This document shows positions 49,475 to 61,452 of a stretch of 64,000 nucleotides of DNA, one piece after another. The stretch's first letter is position 1, and every line of letters starts with the position of its first letter. The notes under the pieces are model-generated. The model ran no database searches. It was given only the letters and a program-made list of their open reading frames with translations, and was not told where the DNA came from. The position numbers were made by a program, and so were the translations under genes. Source of the DNA: Candidula unifasciata (Eukaryota > Mollusca > Gastropoda > Stylommatophora > Geomitridae); assembly GCA_905116865.2 (NCBI GenBank), contig CAJHNH020008568.1:400125-464124 (forward strand). Reading direction: 5' to 3'.

Positions 49475-49947
49475 CTGTGGTAAGCGTCCTCAACTTCAGT
49501 GTGGGGAGAGACCCAGGCCAGTCTGTGGTAAGCGTCCTCAACTTCAGTGTGGGGAGAAACCCAGGCCAGTCTGTAGTAAGCTTCCTCAACTTCAGTGTGG
49601 GGAGAGACCCAGGAAAGTCTGTGGTAAGCTTCCTCAACTCAGTGTGGGGAGAGACCCAGGCCAGTCTGTGGTAAGCTTTCTCAACTTTAGTGTGGGGAGA
49701 GACCCAGGCCAGTCTGTGGTAAGCTTTCTCAACTTTAGTGTGGGGAGAGACCCAGGCCAGTCTGTGGTAAGCTTCCTCAACTTTAGTGTGGGGAGAGACC
49801 CGGGCCAGTCTGTAGTAAGCTTCCTCAACTCAGTGTGGGGAGAGACCCAGGCCAGTCTGTGGTAAGCTTTCTCAACTTCAGTGTGGGGAGAGACCCAGGC
49901 CAGTCTGTGGTAAGCTTCCTCAACTTCAGTGTCGGGAGAGACCCAAA
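49472..49947. repeat. 48-bp minisatellite
   Basis: About 10 units starting GTCTGTGGTAAGC and containing CTCAACTTCAGTGTGGGGAG and AGACCCAGGCCA. Two units lost one base (CAACTCAGTG). Each full unit encodes 16 residues (SVVSVLNFSVGRDPGQ), so long frames stay open, but frames shift at the 47-bp units, which argues against selection for a protein. Confidence 0.95.
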
Positions 49948-50719
49948 TTCTCAAACAAAAGAGTTGATAAATCCTTTATGGGCTATCTCAGCCCTGAACG
50001 CTATGTGTTTTACAAGTTCACAACCCTTAAAGTACCAGGTTTCGAATTCAGATGGAGACAACTTGCTTAAACTAATAATTAAAAAGGTTTTTCGGGCGGG
50101 CTTTTATACAAGTGGTAAAAGAGACGCAAGGGGAAAGACGGCAAAAGTACATACTTTAGATTTAATTTGATTTATGTTAATGCAAGTGTTGTCGTATCTC
50201 TAAGTCGCTTTCTTCTACTGTTTGATTGTATGATTGCTTGAATATACTTTATGTTCTTTCGGCGATTTTTACTTTGTAACTATCTGATGTTCAAACTTAA
50301 TTAAGCTAGCATTGTGTGGAAGATTTGTGTTTTGTTTTTGTTTTGTTTAGACAACCTCCACTTCCAGTGTTATTTATAATTAGATTTATCCAGATCTTCT
50401 TTCCTGAATAGTTCTATTTTGAGAATAAATTTAACATTGTTTGCACAAACCAAAACAAAAGTATGTACATCACAAGTCACAAAATTAGTATGTAAAATAA
50501 TCTTCTGTATATAAAACGTTCTGAAATGAAAATAACATTCTGCTGTCTGATGTCGCCCACTGGGGTATTTTAAACGCAACGCTAGAATTTAGGACATGCC
50601 AAAAAAATAGTAGACTGAAGACATCACAGAACCTTAAGGGGGAGAAAGTGAAAGGCATTCACAAGCACAACCAAATAGAGCTTTTTAGCGGTAAATGACA
50701 GCTGTTCTAAAAGAAGTAT
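49948..50719. other. Unassigned stretch
   Basis: No family signature recognised. Confidence 0.3.
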
Positions 50720-50890
50720 GATGACCCGATTCAGAGAAAGCCGAAGAGAGTCTGGATCGCCAATGCAACTCTTTTCACCTAGGAAAATCTCCATAATTAG
50801 CACCTGGAATGTTAGAACTGTAAATAAGTGAAAAGATAAAAGAGCTGGCAGACATAAAACATTGTAAGATTAGTAGTTCCGGACTTGAGT
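50720..50890 (+). pseudogene. RTE-like LINE endonuclease N-terminal scrap
   Basis: ISIISTWNVRT at about 50789-50820 matches the start of APE-type LINE endonucleases (usual form STWNVRT). A Lys-rich KDKRAG segment follows in a shifted frame. The catalytic residues further downstream are not found. It lies 1.1 kb upstream of a same-strand LINE C terminus (51940-52170); they could be ends of one internally deleted element. Confidence 0.55.
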
Positions 50891-51939
50891 AGGCATACAG
50901 AGAAGGGGTAGGGCGGAGGGGTAGGGGAAAGGGGGTTCTAAAAACTGGTAACACTAGTTCGTTCTCGGGTCACACAGAGGTTAAACAATCCAGGAATATG
51001 CACACGCAGTAAATGAGTAAGGCAGTTGTTAGAGGCGCCGGTAAATTTTACGCTCGTCTCCCCATTAACACACCGCTACACACTAGCTCGCTTCTGATTG
51101 GACGACCTACTGACCTAATCACTTCTGATAGGTCGGCCTCGAGCGTTCCGGCGTTCACAAAAGCTCACGGGGATATTCTGCACTGGCGCTCATACCGTGT
51201 GGTGTATAATTCACCATGAAAGTATGCGGGTGTTGAAAAAGAGCACAAATTGAAAAAAATCTGGTGACATTATATTATCTAGAATAACCTTACACTCACT
51301 GGAGCCCCCCCCCCCCCCCCCCTTTTTTTTCTACCCTAAGGTAAAAGAGTAAACAGGGGCAAAAATCACGCAGAGGAGAATCAGATAATGAAATGACGAA
51401 GATTTGCAGGCCACGAAAGAGCTGCAGACGATGACAAAGGATAGGCGAGTTCGTTGACGGTCAATGGCACATTGGTAAGCAAACGACATAGACTTGAACA
51501 GGCATCATGACCCGCATAGCACAGCATAGAGCTTTGGAACAAAATGTGTTACCCCATAACGCACTTACATGTGACACATTTACTTTGTGCGTACGGGATC
51601 TCGCGTGCGCGTCTTTTATTCGTTCGTTCTTGCAAAATTTTGTAAAATAATCCTTGCTGGGTCAACTTTTTCTTACGTCGTTTCGATATTTTTATTTCCT
51701 GCAACAGTGTTTGCAGCTCTCTCACAGTTGGTCATATTTCAAGCTAGAAGATTTTAATCTTCTTACTTTGGAATTAACACATATAAAAACATTCCAGCTG
51801 TTTTTTTATTTTTAACTACATGCAGTGAAAAACAAGACTGTTGCGTTACTTCATTAAGCCTGTCTGCCAGTATTTGTGTTTGTTTTACTGGTAGGTTTTC
51901 ATATTATTATATCTGTCTGAAAAAGAACAACAGAAAAGA
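50891..51939. other. Unassigned stretch; partly shared with 55470-55595
   Basis: ACTAGCTCGCTTCTGATTGG (51087-51106) matches ACTAGCTCACTTCTTATTGG (55491-55510) at 18 of 20 bases, and a GTTCCG block follows in both, so a small dispersed repeat is likely. A C-run followed by T-run lies at 51306-51330. Confidence 0.4.
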
Positions 51940-52170
51940 CACATTACAACATCTGAAATGAGATTCCTTCTAAGGAGTCTCAATATAAGAATAAGAGATA
52001 AGTTTAGAAACGATGATTTGGAGTAGCAGCAGCTCTGGTTTTTATTATAAGACAACAGGTAAAATGGTTTGGCCACGTAACGCGGAGGTCAGCAGGGAGT
52101 ATACCCAAGCAAGCCACGAGGTAGAGACCCGACGGGAAGCGAAGAAGAGGACGACATTGCCAGCGAGGGA
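51940..52170 (+). pseudogene. RTE-like LINE C-terminal remnant
   Basis: MRFLLRSLNIRIRDKFRNDD (51957-52016) aligns with MRCLRRAVGVTIRDKIRNDI of the RT pseudogene at 53.8 kb. A frameshifted QQVKWFGHVTRRSAGSIPKQ follows at about 52048-52110. So this is a second copy of the same family's C terminus on the opposite strand. It has multiple frameshifts. Confidence 0.75.
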
Positions 52171-52283
52171 CAGATTGAATTTCAATCCATGGGAATCCCA
52201 ATTTACCAAGCATACAAACGGACTTTCCAGAAAATGATACTCTGTCATGATACTGCAAGGTATCAAAGGATCTTCCTCTTCGC

Positions 52284-52555
52284 GTTCACCAGAAGTAAAA
52301 ACCTTTACGAAATGTTCTGGTTGTTCATCCACTTCTGGACTGCAGTCCTGTTCCAGAACCTGAGTGTTGCGTGTGCATCCGTTTTACAGATCTGATTCAT
52401 TTGAATGCAGACTGCTGGTTCGTTTCCTCTCAGGCAGATGCACTCCGACTTTGAAGGAAGCTTCAAGTTAGTCCTTACAACATGCTTTGATGTAGGCAGT
52501 GGGTCTGTTCTTGTTTTCCCTATAATAGGGCCCCGGAACCCTCACGGGTAGCATC
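52284..52555 (-). mobile_element. SINE-D copy, nearly full length
   Basis: Minus orientation: CACTTCTGGACTGCAGTCCT, GTTGCGTGTGCATCCGTTTT, CAGACTGCTGGTTCG, CACTCCGACTTTGAAGGAAG, then the 5' end CCTATAATAGGGCCCCGGAA and CCCTCACGGG. The (GAA)n tail is missing at the left end. Confidence 0.83.
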
Positions 52556-52619
52556 AGATTATCCAGGTGTGATAATCTGTCTGTATGCACCTCCCTTTGT
52601 ATGTTTGACTGTATTTAAG

Positions 52620-53220
<601 letters not shown>

Positions 53221-53780
53221 TGTCAATTCATTCTCCCATCTTTCTTTGTGTTAGCACCGTTGTCCAACTGATTATCTGCCGGTGTGCGCGCTCGCGCTCG
53301 TGTGTGTGTGTGTGTGTGCGTGTGTGTGTTTATGTGTGTGTGCGTGTGTGTATACAACTTTATGTATAGATGCTGCATTAGAGTTGTATGTAGCTGGTTT
53401 GTTCGTTAGTTTTATCCACCCCAAAACTCGTTCCCTCAAACTTGAACTAGAATCTCGAAAACTTCTGTATCAATCAATACCATCTGTTGCATTTGGTCTT
53501 AGATTTCACCATGCCCTTATGACTTAATGATGAGGGGGTGTTGTTTTCATAAGGAGGCAAATGACTTTGACCAAAAATGTCTTTCTCTTCTTCTTCTTAT
53601 CTGTGCCGTCTCCACAATGAAGGTGGCTAGTGGACCACTATTGTATTTGCGAAATTTTACGTGGTGAGGCTCCAGTCTCTTCCGCAGCGCGATTCTGACA
53701 AAACCATGAGAATGTGCATCCCTTTAAACTAAATCATACCAACTTCTTCTTCTTTTTCTTCTTCTTCTTCATTTCCTCTT

Positions 53781-55342
53781 TTACCGCTGTGGGTGTCGAG
53801 GGAGATATAAGGTTCTGTTTCTAGCTCTTCTGGCTGCCTCGACCATAGGCACATCGTGCTGTTGTAGAGTTTCTCTGATGTTATCCTTCCATATTGTTCT
53901 TGGTCTACCCCGTGCTCTGCGTCCTTCTTCTCTTTCCATGTATGCTTTGTATGGTATGGTGTCACAAGGCATTCTCTCTAAGTGGGCAAACCATTTCACT
54001 TGCTGTCTTTGTATGTAATCCAGAATTGGTTCTGTGCCGACTTGTTCTCTTATGATATCATTCCTGATCTTATCTCTTATGGTCACTCCTACAGCCCTTC
54101 TCAGACATCTCATTTCCGTGTTTACTAATTTCCTTTTATGGTTTGTTGTGAGTGACCATGTCTGGCACTGGTAGCACAGAGTTGGAATAAATATGCTTTG
54201 AATAAGATGTCTCTTCGTGCTGATTGGGATTGTTTTATGCTGTTAAAAAAGGGGGGGGGGGGGGGGGGGGGGGGGGCTAGCTGTCCCAATACTTGATTTG
54301 CTTTACTGCATCTAATGTCAATTTCTTTATCCAATTTCCCATCTTCGGTAAATGTAGTTCCTAGATATTTAAACTCAGATGCCTGTTTAATGCCTTTGTA
54401 TTCTATTGCTATGTTTAGATCTGTCTTCTTTTTTCCTATTGACATTACTTCTGTCTTTTCAGTGTTGATTCTCATATTATTTGTTTTACATTCTTCATTC
54501 ATGAATGTTAGATGTTGTTGCAATTTCATGGCTGTATCTGCTATCAAGGCCTGTTCATCTGCAAAGAGTAATTCGTTGATCTTACTAAGATCTTCATTCA
54601 TGGGATTGGCATTCTTGCATATACTGTCGATGTTGGTGATAAAAAACAGTTGTGATAAGACACACCCCTGTCTTACTCCAGATGTCACTGTGAAAGGATG
54701 AGATAATCCCTGATTTATTCTAACTACACTTCTACAATCCCTGTTTAAACTTTTGCACACTTCGATGAGGTGTTCGCTTACTCCATATCTTGCCATTATT
54801 TTCCATAATAATTGTCTGTCGACTCTGTCAAATGCCTTCTCCTGGTCTACGAATGCCACAAATAAGTTCTTATTGTATTCAATGTTCTTTTCTATTAACT
54901 GTTTAAGTGTGAAGATTGCATCTGTGCAGCTTCTATTTCTCCTAAAACCCATCTGTTCTTCTGCCAGCTGTGGTTCTATCACTGGTCTCAGTCTTGTTTC
55001 TATTATCTTGGCATACATTTTGCCAACATTGCTTAAAAGAGAGATGTCTCGATATTGACCGCATTCTCGTTTGCTTCCTTTGTTCTTCCACAATGGTATA
55101 ACTATTGCATCTTGCCAATCAATAGGGGCCGTTTGTTGTACCCATGTTGCATTGAATATTCTGTGAAGCCATCTGATGCTGCTTTCACCTGCTGCTTGAA
55201 TTATTTCTGTTGGTAATCTATCAGCTCCTGGTGCTTTATATTTGGGAGACTGTTTAATACCAACTTCACTATTCTCAATAAGCACGTCATAGTTTTTCCC
55301 ACAGATTACTTCTAAAACGAGTGCATGCGGAAGTTTTACCAT
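53781..55342 (-). pseudogene. RTE-like reverse transcriptase, frameshifted and catalytically altered
   Basis: The first frame (54125-55342, 405 codons) has the RT motifs in order: KAPGADRLPTEII (36-48), GQYRDISLLSNVGK (95-108), QMGFRRNRSCTDAIFTL (130-146), FVAFVDQEKAFDRVDR (161-176, first catalytic Asp 166), TSGVRQGCVLSQLFF (220-234) and LLFADEQALIA (258-268). The last motif is normally ADD; the second Asp is Glu here (263). FKYLG follows at 324-328. A 26-base C tract adds about eight prolines (357-364). Near 54185 the frame shifts, and the C terminus continues in 53781-54113 (MRCLRRAVGVTIRDKIRNDI, QRQQVKWFAHLERMP, RRARGRPRTIWKDNI), which ends at a natural stop. The protein would copy RNA into DNA at a nicked target; this copy should be inactive. 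Confidence 0.9.
54251..54276. repeat. Poly-G tract inside the RT coding region
   Basis: Twenty-six G on the plus strand (C on the coding strand), after a six-A run. It interrupts the RT between the QVLGQL block and NSI block. Confidence 0.95.
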
Positions 55343-55827
55343 CTCTGCTTCACTACTTACCGTGAAGATGCATTTTGTTGGGGTCTGAAAGCCATAAGAA
55401 TGGTAATAATTTGTGCATCCCTTTAAAGCAAATCGTATTCATTTCAAGATACACGTAACGTTAATCTTCCCTGCGCCCCTCTCATATACAGACTAGCTCA
55501 CTTCTTATTGGTAGTTCCTGAACCTGTCACTTTGGCACAAGGTTGCGGGGGTGTTCCGCAATGCCGTTGATATCGCGTATTGTATATTTCAGCACGCCAC
55601 CGCTTTTAACACTTCAAACACATAGAGAAACTAACCTTAACACCCCCCCCCCTCCACTCCACACACACACACACAAAGAGTGCTGCAACCAATGTCATAG
55701 ATATTCTCTTTCTTGGAATGAAAACGTAAATGCAAGACAAGACAGAAAACAAACAACAGAGCGTGACACACCCGTAACCTGCAGGAAAGTCGACCAGCCC
55801 AACAAACTTGTGAATGAAACGTGACCT

Positions 55828-56160
55828 ACTCTTTCATATTGTGGTCCCTGGCAACCGCTAGTGTAAGGGCTGACTGACTGACTGACTTTCTACCCCACCA
55901 GGACATCACACAAGCGATAAACACCCGATGACACAAAGTGCCACCATGCGGATGAGGATCGCCGTGGAGAGGTCCCAGAAACCGCGTTCAGACAACTGGC
56001 CATATTTATGGCCTGCCTATATTGCGGCCCGTGGCAAAAGCCAGGGTGGGGCTTCAAATAACAAAAAATTTCGTCCTGAAAAGGACGAAACTGTATATGA
56101 CGAGTGTAAGGGCTTCAAAATAACGAAAAGTTGCATCCCACAATGGGGACGACGAAGATT
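55828..56160 (+). mobile_element. Old family B copy split by a younger family B copy
   Basis: 55828-55870 (CATATTGTGGTCCCTGGCAA, then CCGCTAGTGTAAGGGC) joins to 56114-56160 (TTCAAAATAACGAAAAGTTG, then CATCCCACAATGGGGACG). Together they are the last third of a family B element. The joint carries the duplication AGTGTAAGGGC. Confidence 0.82.
55871..56102 (+). mobile_element. Young family B copy with 11-bp target duplication
   Basis: A 232-bp copy starting TGACTGACTGACTGAC. The flanks are perfect AGTGTAAGGGC at 55860-55870 and 56103-56113. It is almost identical to 19272-19507. The 3' hairpin TTTCGTCC/GGACGAAA lies at 56069-56090. Self-insertion into an older copy of the same family. Confidence 0.9.
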
Positions 56161-56879
56161 GCATTAAATGATGATTATTATCAGATTGCAAGCGAAATTT
56201 CAACAATTTACACCCAACAGTTACTGCGTTACATTTTTTTTTGAAAGTTGTACACGACTTGTGGAAGGGAAAATAACTGGGTTTTACGTGCATCGCTCTC
56301 TGATTATGTGAGAGAATCCTCTTCAATGCGGGAATTCGTTTCACTGACAAGAGTACCAATTTAACACACTCCAAAAGCGTACGGAAAACATTCTGTGAAA
56401 TAAAGTCAACGAATTTCGTTTAGAACATGGACAACCACGAAACAGACACTAATAAATTTCAAGTATTCATTAACTGATATATGATCAGATTATCTTTGTC
56501 TTCTTCTGCCTTCTCTCCCCTAGTGGAGCATAGGCCATTAACAAACTCGCACTAAACCGTTGTATCCTTTGGTATCGCATGTGGCTTTCCCCGTGTCCTC
56601 CATAACTCTGTAGTTCTCTTCTACATGTGTATGTGTGTGTGTGTGTGTGTTTCTTTAGGGGGCGGGGCTGGGGCGGGTCGGCCTTTATTTCTAAGCCCTT
56701 GGGGCGTGCTGAAATATACAATACGCCATGCAAAGACATTGTAGTTACAGTATTCTCATGTTGTTTTTTTTCAACGTATGTCCTATCCAACGCCAGTGTC
56801 TTTTCTTCACCTCTTGGTGCTTTTTAAACTTGTTAGTTCTTTCCTATAAGCTCAACATTACTGATTCGATCCTACAATG
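56161..56879. other. Mostly unassigned; possible LINE 3' end
   Basis: The minus strand near 56490-56570 reads AYAPLGERRQK after a SHMRYQRIQRF-like segment, which could be the 3' end of the LINE at 56880-57133. GT run at 56630-56650. Confidence 0.35.
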
Positions 56880-57133
56880 TAATTCCTATTCATTCTCTAG
56901 TCAGTCATGCGTGCTTTCATAGATAATGCATCTTCATTATCTTTTATGCAACTTCGCTGAGGTCTGCCTCTTCTGCCTCTTTTCTGGTATCTACCATCCG
57001 TCACCACTTTCTTCGGACAGTCATGACGTTCTCTATCTGCATAGAGGTTGGTCTTCCAGCAAGAGCGCTGCGCAAAGGCATGAATTCCGTAAATCCTGCA
57101 ATAGTCCTCATGCGCTCTAAAACACACCTGCAA
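56880..57133 (-). pseudogene. LINE C-terminal remnant
   Basis: Minus strand: RYQKRGRRGRPQRSCIKDNE followed by DALSMKARMTD (about 56897-56990). This resembles the basic GRRGRGRPxxxWxDxI block near the end of RTE-like RTs. The rest of the RT is absent. Confidence 0.5.
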
Positions 57134-57139
57134 ACCAAA

Positions 57140-57195
57140 TTGTTGCAGTGTCGGAAATCGAACTCAGTACCCTCACAGCAGTAGGCAAACGGCTT
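57140..57195 (-). mobile_element. tRNA-like head fragment
   Basis: The minus strand has GTACTGAGTTCGATTTCCGA (B-box-like) after a GTTTGCCTACTGCTGTGAGG segment. No body recognised. 57196-57685 is unassigned. Confidence 0.4.
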
Positions 57196-57685
57196 CTTTC
57201 TTTTTATCTTCCCTTCCTAAGCGTTGTTTAGTAACGACACGGTGTGTTTTTCAAGGTTAAGTAGCTGGAGAGAATCATGACATCGTATAATAGTGAAAAA
57301 CTTGATAATGTGATTAAAATATTTCATATATGGGCATTGCTGAGCCAATGCTCTTCATTACGAAGAAGATCACTCCAAACTTTGTGAAAGACATTAAGTA
57401 ATTATGTGCTACAGTGAGTTCCAATAAAGTTTAGCTAGACAAACCACAATGTGAAATGACTATGCAGAGACTAAACCTCTAATGTTTTGTGTTTAAAGAA
57501 CTCTACTTCAGGAACATCGCAGACTACTTGCTGCGTATTGACATTTTGTGTCGAGTACTCTCTTTTGTTCTTGTTCTTTGACATGGCTTCATGTTGTAAC
57601 TAACTTTGGGGCGTGCTGTTTAGATGGGACGCGGGTGGTCGTGGAATATTGTTGTAGCGTATTTTCTTGACTAATAAAATATAAA

Positions 57686-57742
57686 GGTCTCTTTTCCACG
57701 TCTTTGAGTGTATTGGGCTTAAAGGACTAGATGTCCATCTCA
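57686..57742 (-). mobile_element. SINE-A 3' end scrap
   Basis: On plus: GTCTCTTTTCCACGTCTTTG, TGTATTGGGCTTAAAGGACT, AGATGTCCATC. Confidence 0.55.
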
Positions 57743-57814
57743 GCTCTTGAACACATTTTATAATGAAAAGGGGAGGGGAGGGGTGTCTAAATCTTGTTTA
57801 AGTGTGTGATGATT

Positions 57815-57818
57815 ATGC

Positions 57819-57850
<32 letters not shown>

Positions 57851-57890
57851 ATAATGATGATGATGATACTAATAATAATAATGTGCTGAA
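57815..57890. repeat. (CTG)n(ATG)n(AAT)n compound microsatellite
   Basis: Seven CTG units, then ATG units, then AAT units. Confidence 0.93.
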
Positions 57891-58094
57891 AGGCCAAGCT
57901 CACTGGGGCAGCTAGCTAGCTACTGTAGAGTTCAGCTTCGGACTACGACTTTGAGTTCGCGTCTGTAATGGGGTTCGGAGAACTTAAGTAGTTTTGGCTA
58001 GAGCAAAGATGTATCGTGCTGTTTGTAACGCTCTGTGGGGGATGGGGGGAGACACTGTAAACGTAAAGGGTACAGTTATACGCTAATGGCATAT

Positions 58095-58207
58095 AGGGCA
58101 TAGGATGCCAGAGTCATATTTTTAAAGACCAATCGGCAATACGTGGGTGATGTATGGACCAACACGCCGGTCACCATTATCTCCCAGGACATTGCCAGGT
58201 GCCACTT
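58095..58207 (-). mobile_element. SINE-A fragment
   Basis: On plus: GCATATAGGGCATAGG, AAAGACCAATCGGCAATACG, CACGCCGGTCACCATTATCT, CCCAGGACATTGCCAGGTGC. (GT)n follows at 58320-58350. Confidence 0.68.
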
Positions 58208-58321
58208 TGTTTTTCATTTTTGCAAATTTGAATACGTTTATTGAGTGTCAAATTACGTCTTCGCGTTGCTGCGTGGTTTCTGTAGTATATATGCGTACTT
58301 TACATTTCTTCATTTTTGTCA

Positions 58322-58355
<34 letters not shown>

Positions 58356-58563
58356 CCGTGTTCTTTACAGTGAGTTGCACTGTGTTGGAATAATTGTAGG
58401 TTTGCAATGCAACAAATCTTGACAAAAGTAGTCGAGTATTGGTAGAAGAAATAAGATTGGATGTACGGGAAAGACAGAATATTCATAAAAAGAAATTTAA
58501 GCATTTTATATTTGTGATGGGCGGCACAATTTTGAGAGAAGGAGTTCAAAAAAAAAAAGAAAT

Positions 58564-58568
<5 letters not shown>

Positions 58569-58641
<73 letters not shown>

Positions 58642-58665
58642 AAGAGAAGAGAAGAGAAGAGAGAG
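58569..58665. repeat. (GA)n(GAAGA)n array
   Basis: About 33 GA units followed by GAAGA units. Confidence 0.95.
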
Positions 58666-58798
58666 AAAATGGAAGGGAATGGAAACATTTTACAACTTGT
58701 TTATAATAAACTAGTCTAATATGACTATCAGTGTCAGTATGAGCAAAATATACCTAATTTAGACAAGATGAAACAAGAAACACTTTTGTATGCAATAA

Positions 58799-58990
58799 AA
58801 GGACCGTTTTGCACGCCTTTAGGCGTATTAGGAATATAGGGCTAAACGTATATTTTTATAAACCATTCGGCACATGGTGGGTGATGTGGTCAGCATCACG
58901 CCGGCCGCCTTTACTTCCCATGACTGCACCTGGTACCCACTCAAGGCTATGAGTCAAAGTCATAAAAAAGAGTCCGGCTTTGTCAAGACT
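58799..58990 (-). mobile_element. SINE-A copy without head
   Basis: On plus: GGACCGTTTTGCACGCCTTT, AGGCGTATTAGGAATATAGG, GGGTGATGTGGTCAGCATCA, CGCCGGCCGCCTTTACTTCC, CATGACTGCACCTGGTACCC, then TCAAGGCTATGAGTCAAAG. Confidence 0.85.
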
Positions 58991-59239
58991 TGTATACAAT
59001 AAAAGCTGACAGAAAGAGTTTTATTGTGGTGTTTGTGTTTAGACAAAATAAGTGTACATAGCATGGGGATAATTCATTACATACTTATATCAGACACTAG
59101 GGAAAGTATAGGAAAGGAGGCAGAGACAGACATGGATACTAGTTAAAGGGCTGTGTCTGTATGTGTTGGAAATAGTGTATACGTTGGTTTGTGATGGGTC
59201 TACATGACAGCCGAGGGCAATTATGAGAAAAAACAAATA

Positions 59240-59315
59240 TGTCTTGATTAGGATTCAGACACTAGAATTCGGGCTGGCAGCGGGGCCTCTAGATACTAGG
59301 CCACCGCGGTTTCCG
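59240..59315 (-). mobile_element. SINE-A-like head fragment
   Basis: Plus strand GATTCAGACACTAGAATTCG and CTAGATACTAGGCCACCGCG resemble the SINE-A head in minus orientation; the B box is degraded. Confidence 0.4.
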
Positions 59316-59425
59316 AGAGAAACTGTGTCATAGTATACATTGAGGCAATGAAGTCGATTGTCTAGTCTTTACCCACCTTTTTTTTCAGGCAGAATCTTAT
59401 TCGAAAGTAGCCAGGTCAAACTTCG

Positions 59426-59673
59426 TTTAGGGACCCTTTTCCACGCCTTTAGTATATGGCATATAGGGATAGACCTACATTTTATAGACCAGTTGGCATT
59501 CACTGCGTGTTGTGGTCAGCCTTGGCTTCCCAGAACTATACCTGGTACTCATTTAAGTCTTGGTCGATCATAGATTTTTTTTCTTTCTGAAACAAAGGAA
59601 AACTTCGTCAGAACTTGAACCCACCACGTTCAGATCCGCAGGCGAGCGTCTATACGCTACACCACGGCGGCTT
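59426..59673 (-). mobile_element. SINE-A copy, nearly full length
   Basis: On plus: GGGACCCTTTTCCACGCCTT, AGACCTACATTTTATAGACC, GGCTTCCCAGAACTATACCT, and the head GCGAGCGTCTATACGCTACA, CCACGGCGGC with AACTTGAACCCACCACG. Confidence 0.83.
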
Positions 59674-60639
59674 GCTTATTGTTTGTCGCGTCGTCTGTAT
59701 TTCACTTTCTTCCCGTTCCATTAGGCAGAGGTGCTGCTACAGAGGAATCATCGGGAGCCCTATGCCAACCCCCTCCACCCCCCCCCCCCCCAAGTAGATT
59801 GGCGGAGGCTCAAGGGACTTAAGTGTGGAATAACAATAACAGTAATAAATAATATTAATAATATGGGCTGAATGGGGGAAAAAAGTTACACGCTCGTAGT
59901 GTATTTGAAATGAAACAAAATTATAAAGAAATACTTAAACAGAGAAAGTTAATAGCTGGTTTGGGGATCTCTTATTCTCCTTGCAAATTTTCTTAGCAAG
60001 GGGCTCCCATTACCCATAGAATTAGAATAGTTCGGCTCTAGGTGCCTGAGCACTAAGGCTCCACCGCCCCTGCCACAAGTGTCAATCAATAGCCTAAAGC
60101 GTGTATATGTTTGTAACCGATAGTTTGAACTCGGACATTCTCATAACCAGACCAGTTCTCACCTTCCGAACAAAACCTATACACGTTTTACATGTTGCTA
60201 CAACTGGCGCTTTCTCTGATCAACAGCATCAAACGGGTGCAGAATAAAGCCACGCCTTCTGGGGAGTTTTGAATTCGCCAATTATGAAATAATTACACAG
60301 AAGCTTGTAGCACAAACACCATTATCACATGTAAGAGGGGCAATTATAGATCGATCTCTGGGGGTATCAGCATTCATAGAAGAGTAGTTATCTCTGTGTC
60401 CAATTGAAACTGTCGACGTATAACTATTTGTACTTGGCTGGCTTTTCACTGGACTGGTAATGGTTTCAATGCTGAAACAGTTAAAACGGTTAATTGTTGT
60501 ATGGTTAGACTACGTATGAATTCATTTTGAGGATGTGAATGTAAAAGATAATGTGGAAATACTGCTGTTGTTCTGTATTTGTATTTAGGGTAAGTGTCAT
60601 TTGGTGACGTGTTACATTTGTTTTCACCCTTTCTACTAC
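59674..60639. other. Unassigned stretch
   Basis: C-run at about 59777-59790, AAT repeats near 59830-59870. No family recognised. Confidence 0.35.
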
Positions 60640-61258
<619 letters not shown>

Positions 61259-61261
61259 AAA

Positions 61262-61452
61262 TTTTACCCCACCGGAACATTACACTGAGCGTTAAACACC
61301 AGGTGACACAAAGTGCCACCTTACGAATGAGGATCACCCGCGGAGAGGCCCCGGAAACCTCATTCAACCGTTAGGCTATATTGCGGCCCCTGGCAAAAGC
61401 CAGGGTGGGGCTTCAAAATAACGAATAATTGTATCCCACAGAGGAATGACAT
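61262..61452 (+). mobile_element. Family B copy abutting the (TAG)n array
   Basis: TTTTACCCCACCGGAACATT, GACACAAAGTGCCACC, GAGGATCACCCGCGGAGAGG, CAAAAGCCAGGGTGGGGCTT, AATTGTATCCCACAGAGG. It starts within 5 bases of the last TAG unit and lacks the (TGAC)n start. Confidence 0.8.

Larger units (their letters stand above)
53711..55436 (-). mobile_element. 5'-truncated RTE-like LINE with candidate target duplications
   Basis: The body runs from a (GAA)n-type 3' tail (plus-strand CTTCTTCTTCTTTTTCTTCT, 53741-53775) to a 5' truncation near 55390. TGTGCATCCCTTTAAA followed by AAATCRTA occurs just outside both ends (53714-53737 and 55413-55436) in direct orientation, and similarity extends further out (CCAT-AGAATG on both sides). 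This fits a target-site duplication of 24 bp or more, with some decay. The endonuclease domain is missing. Confidence 0.75.

Noticed and set aside
58439..58714. Basic/acidic (ER-repeat) protein
   Set aside because: It is a reading of a (GA)n microsatellite.
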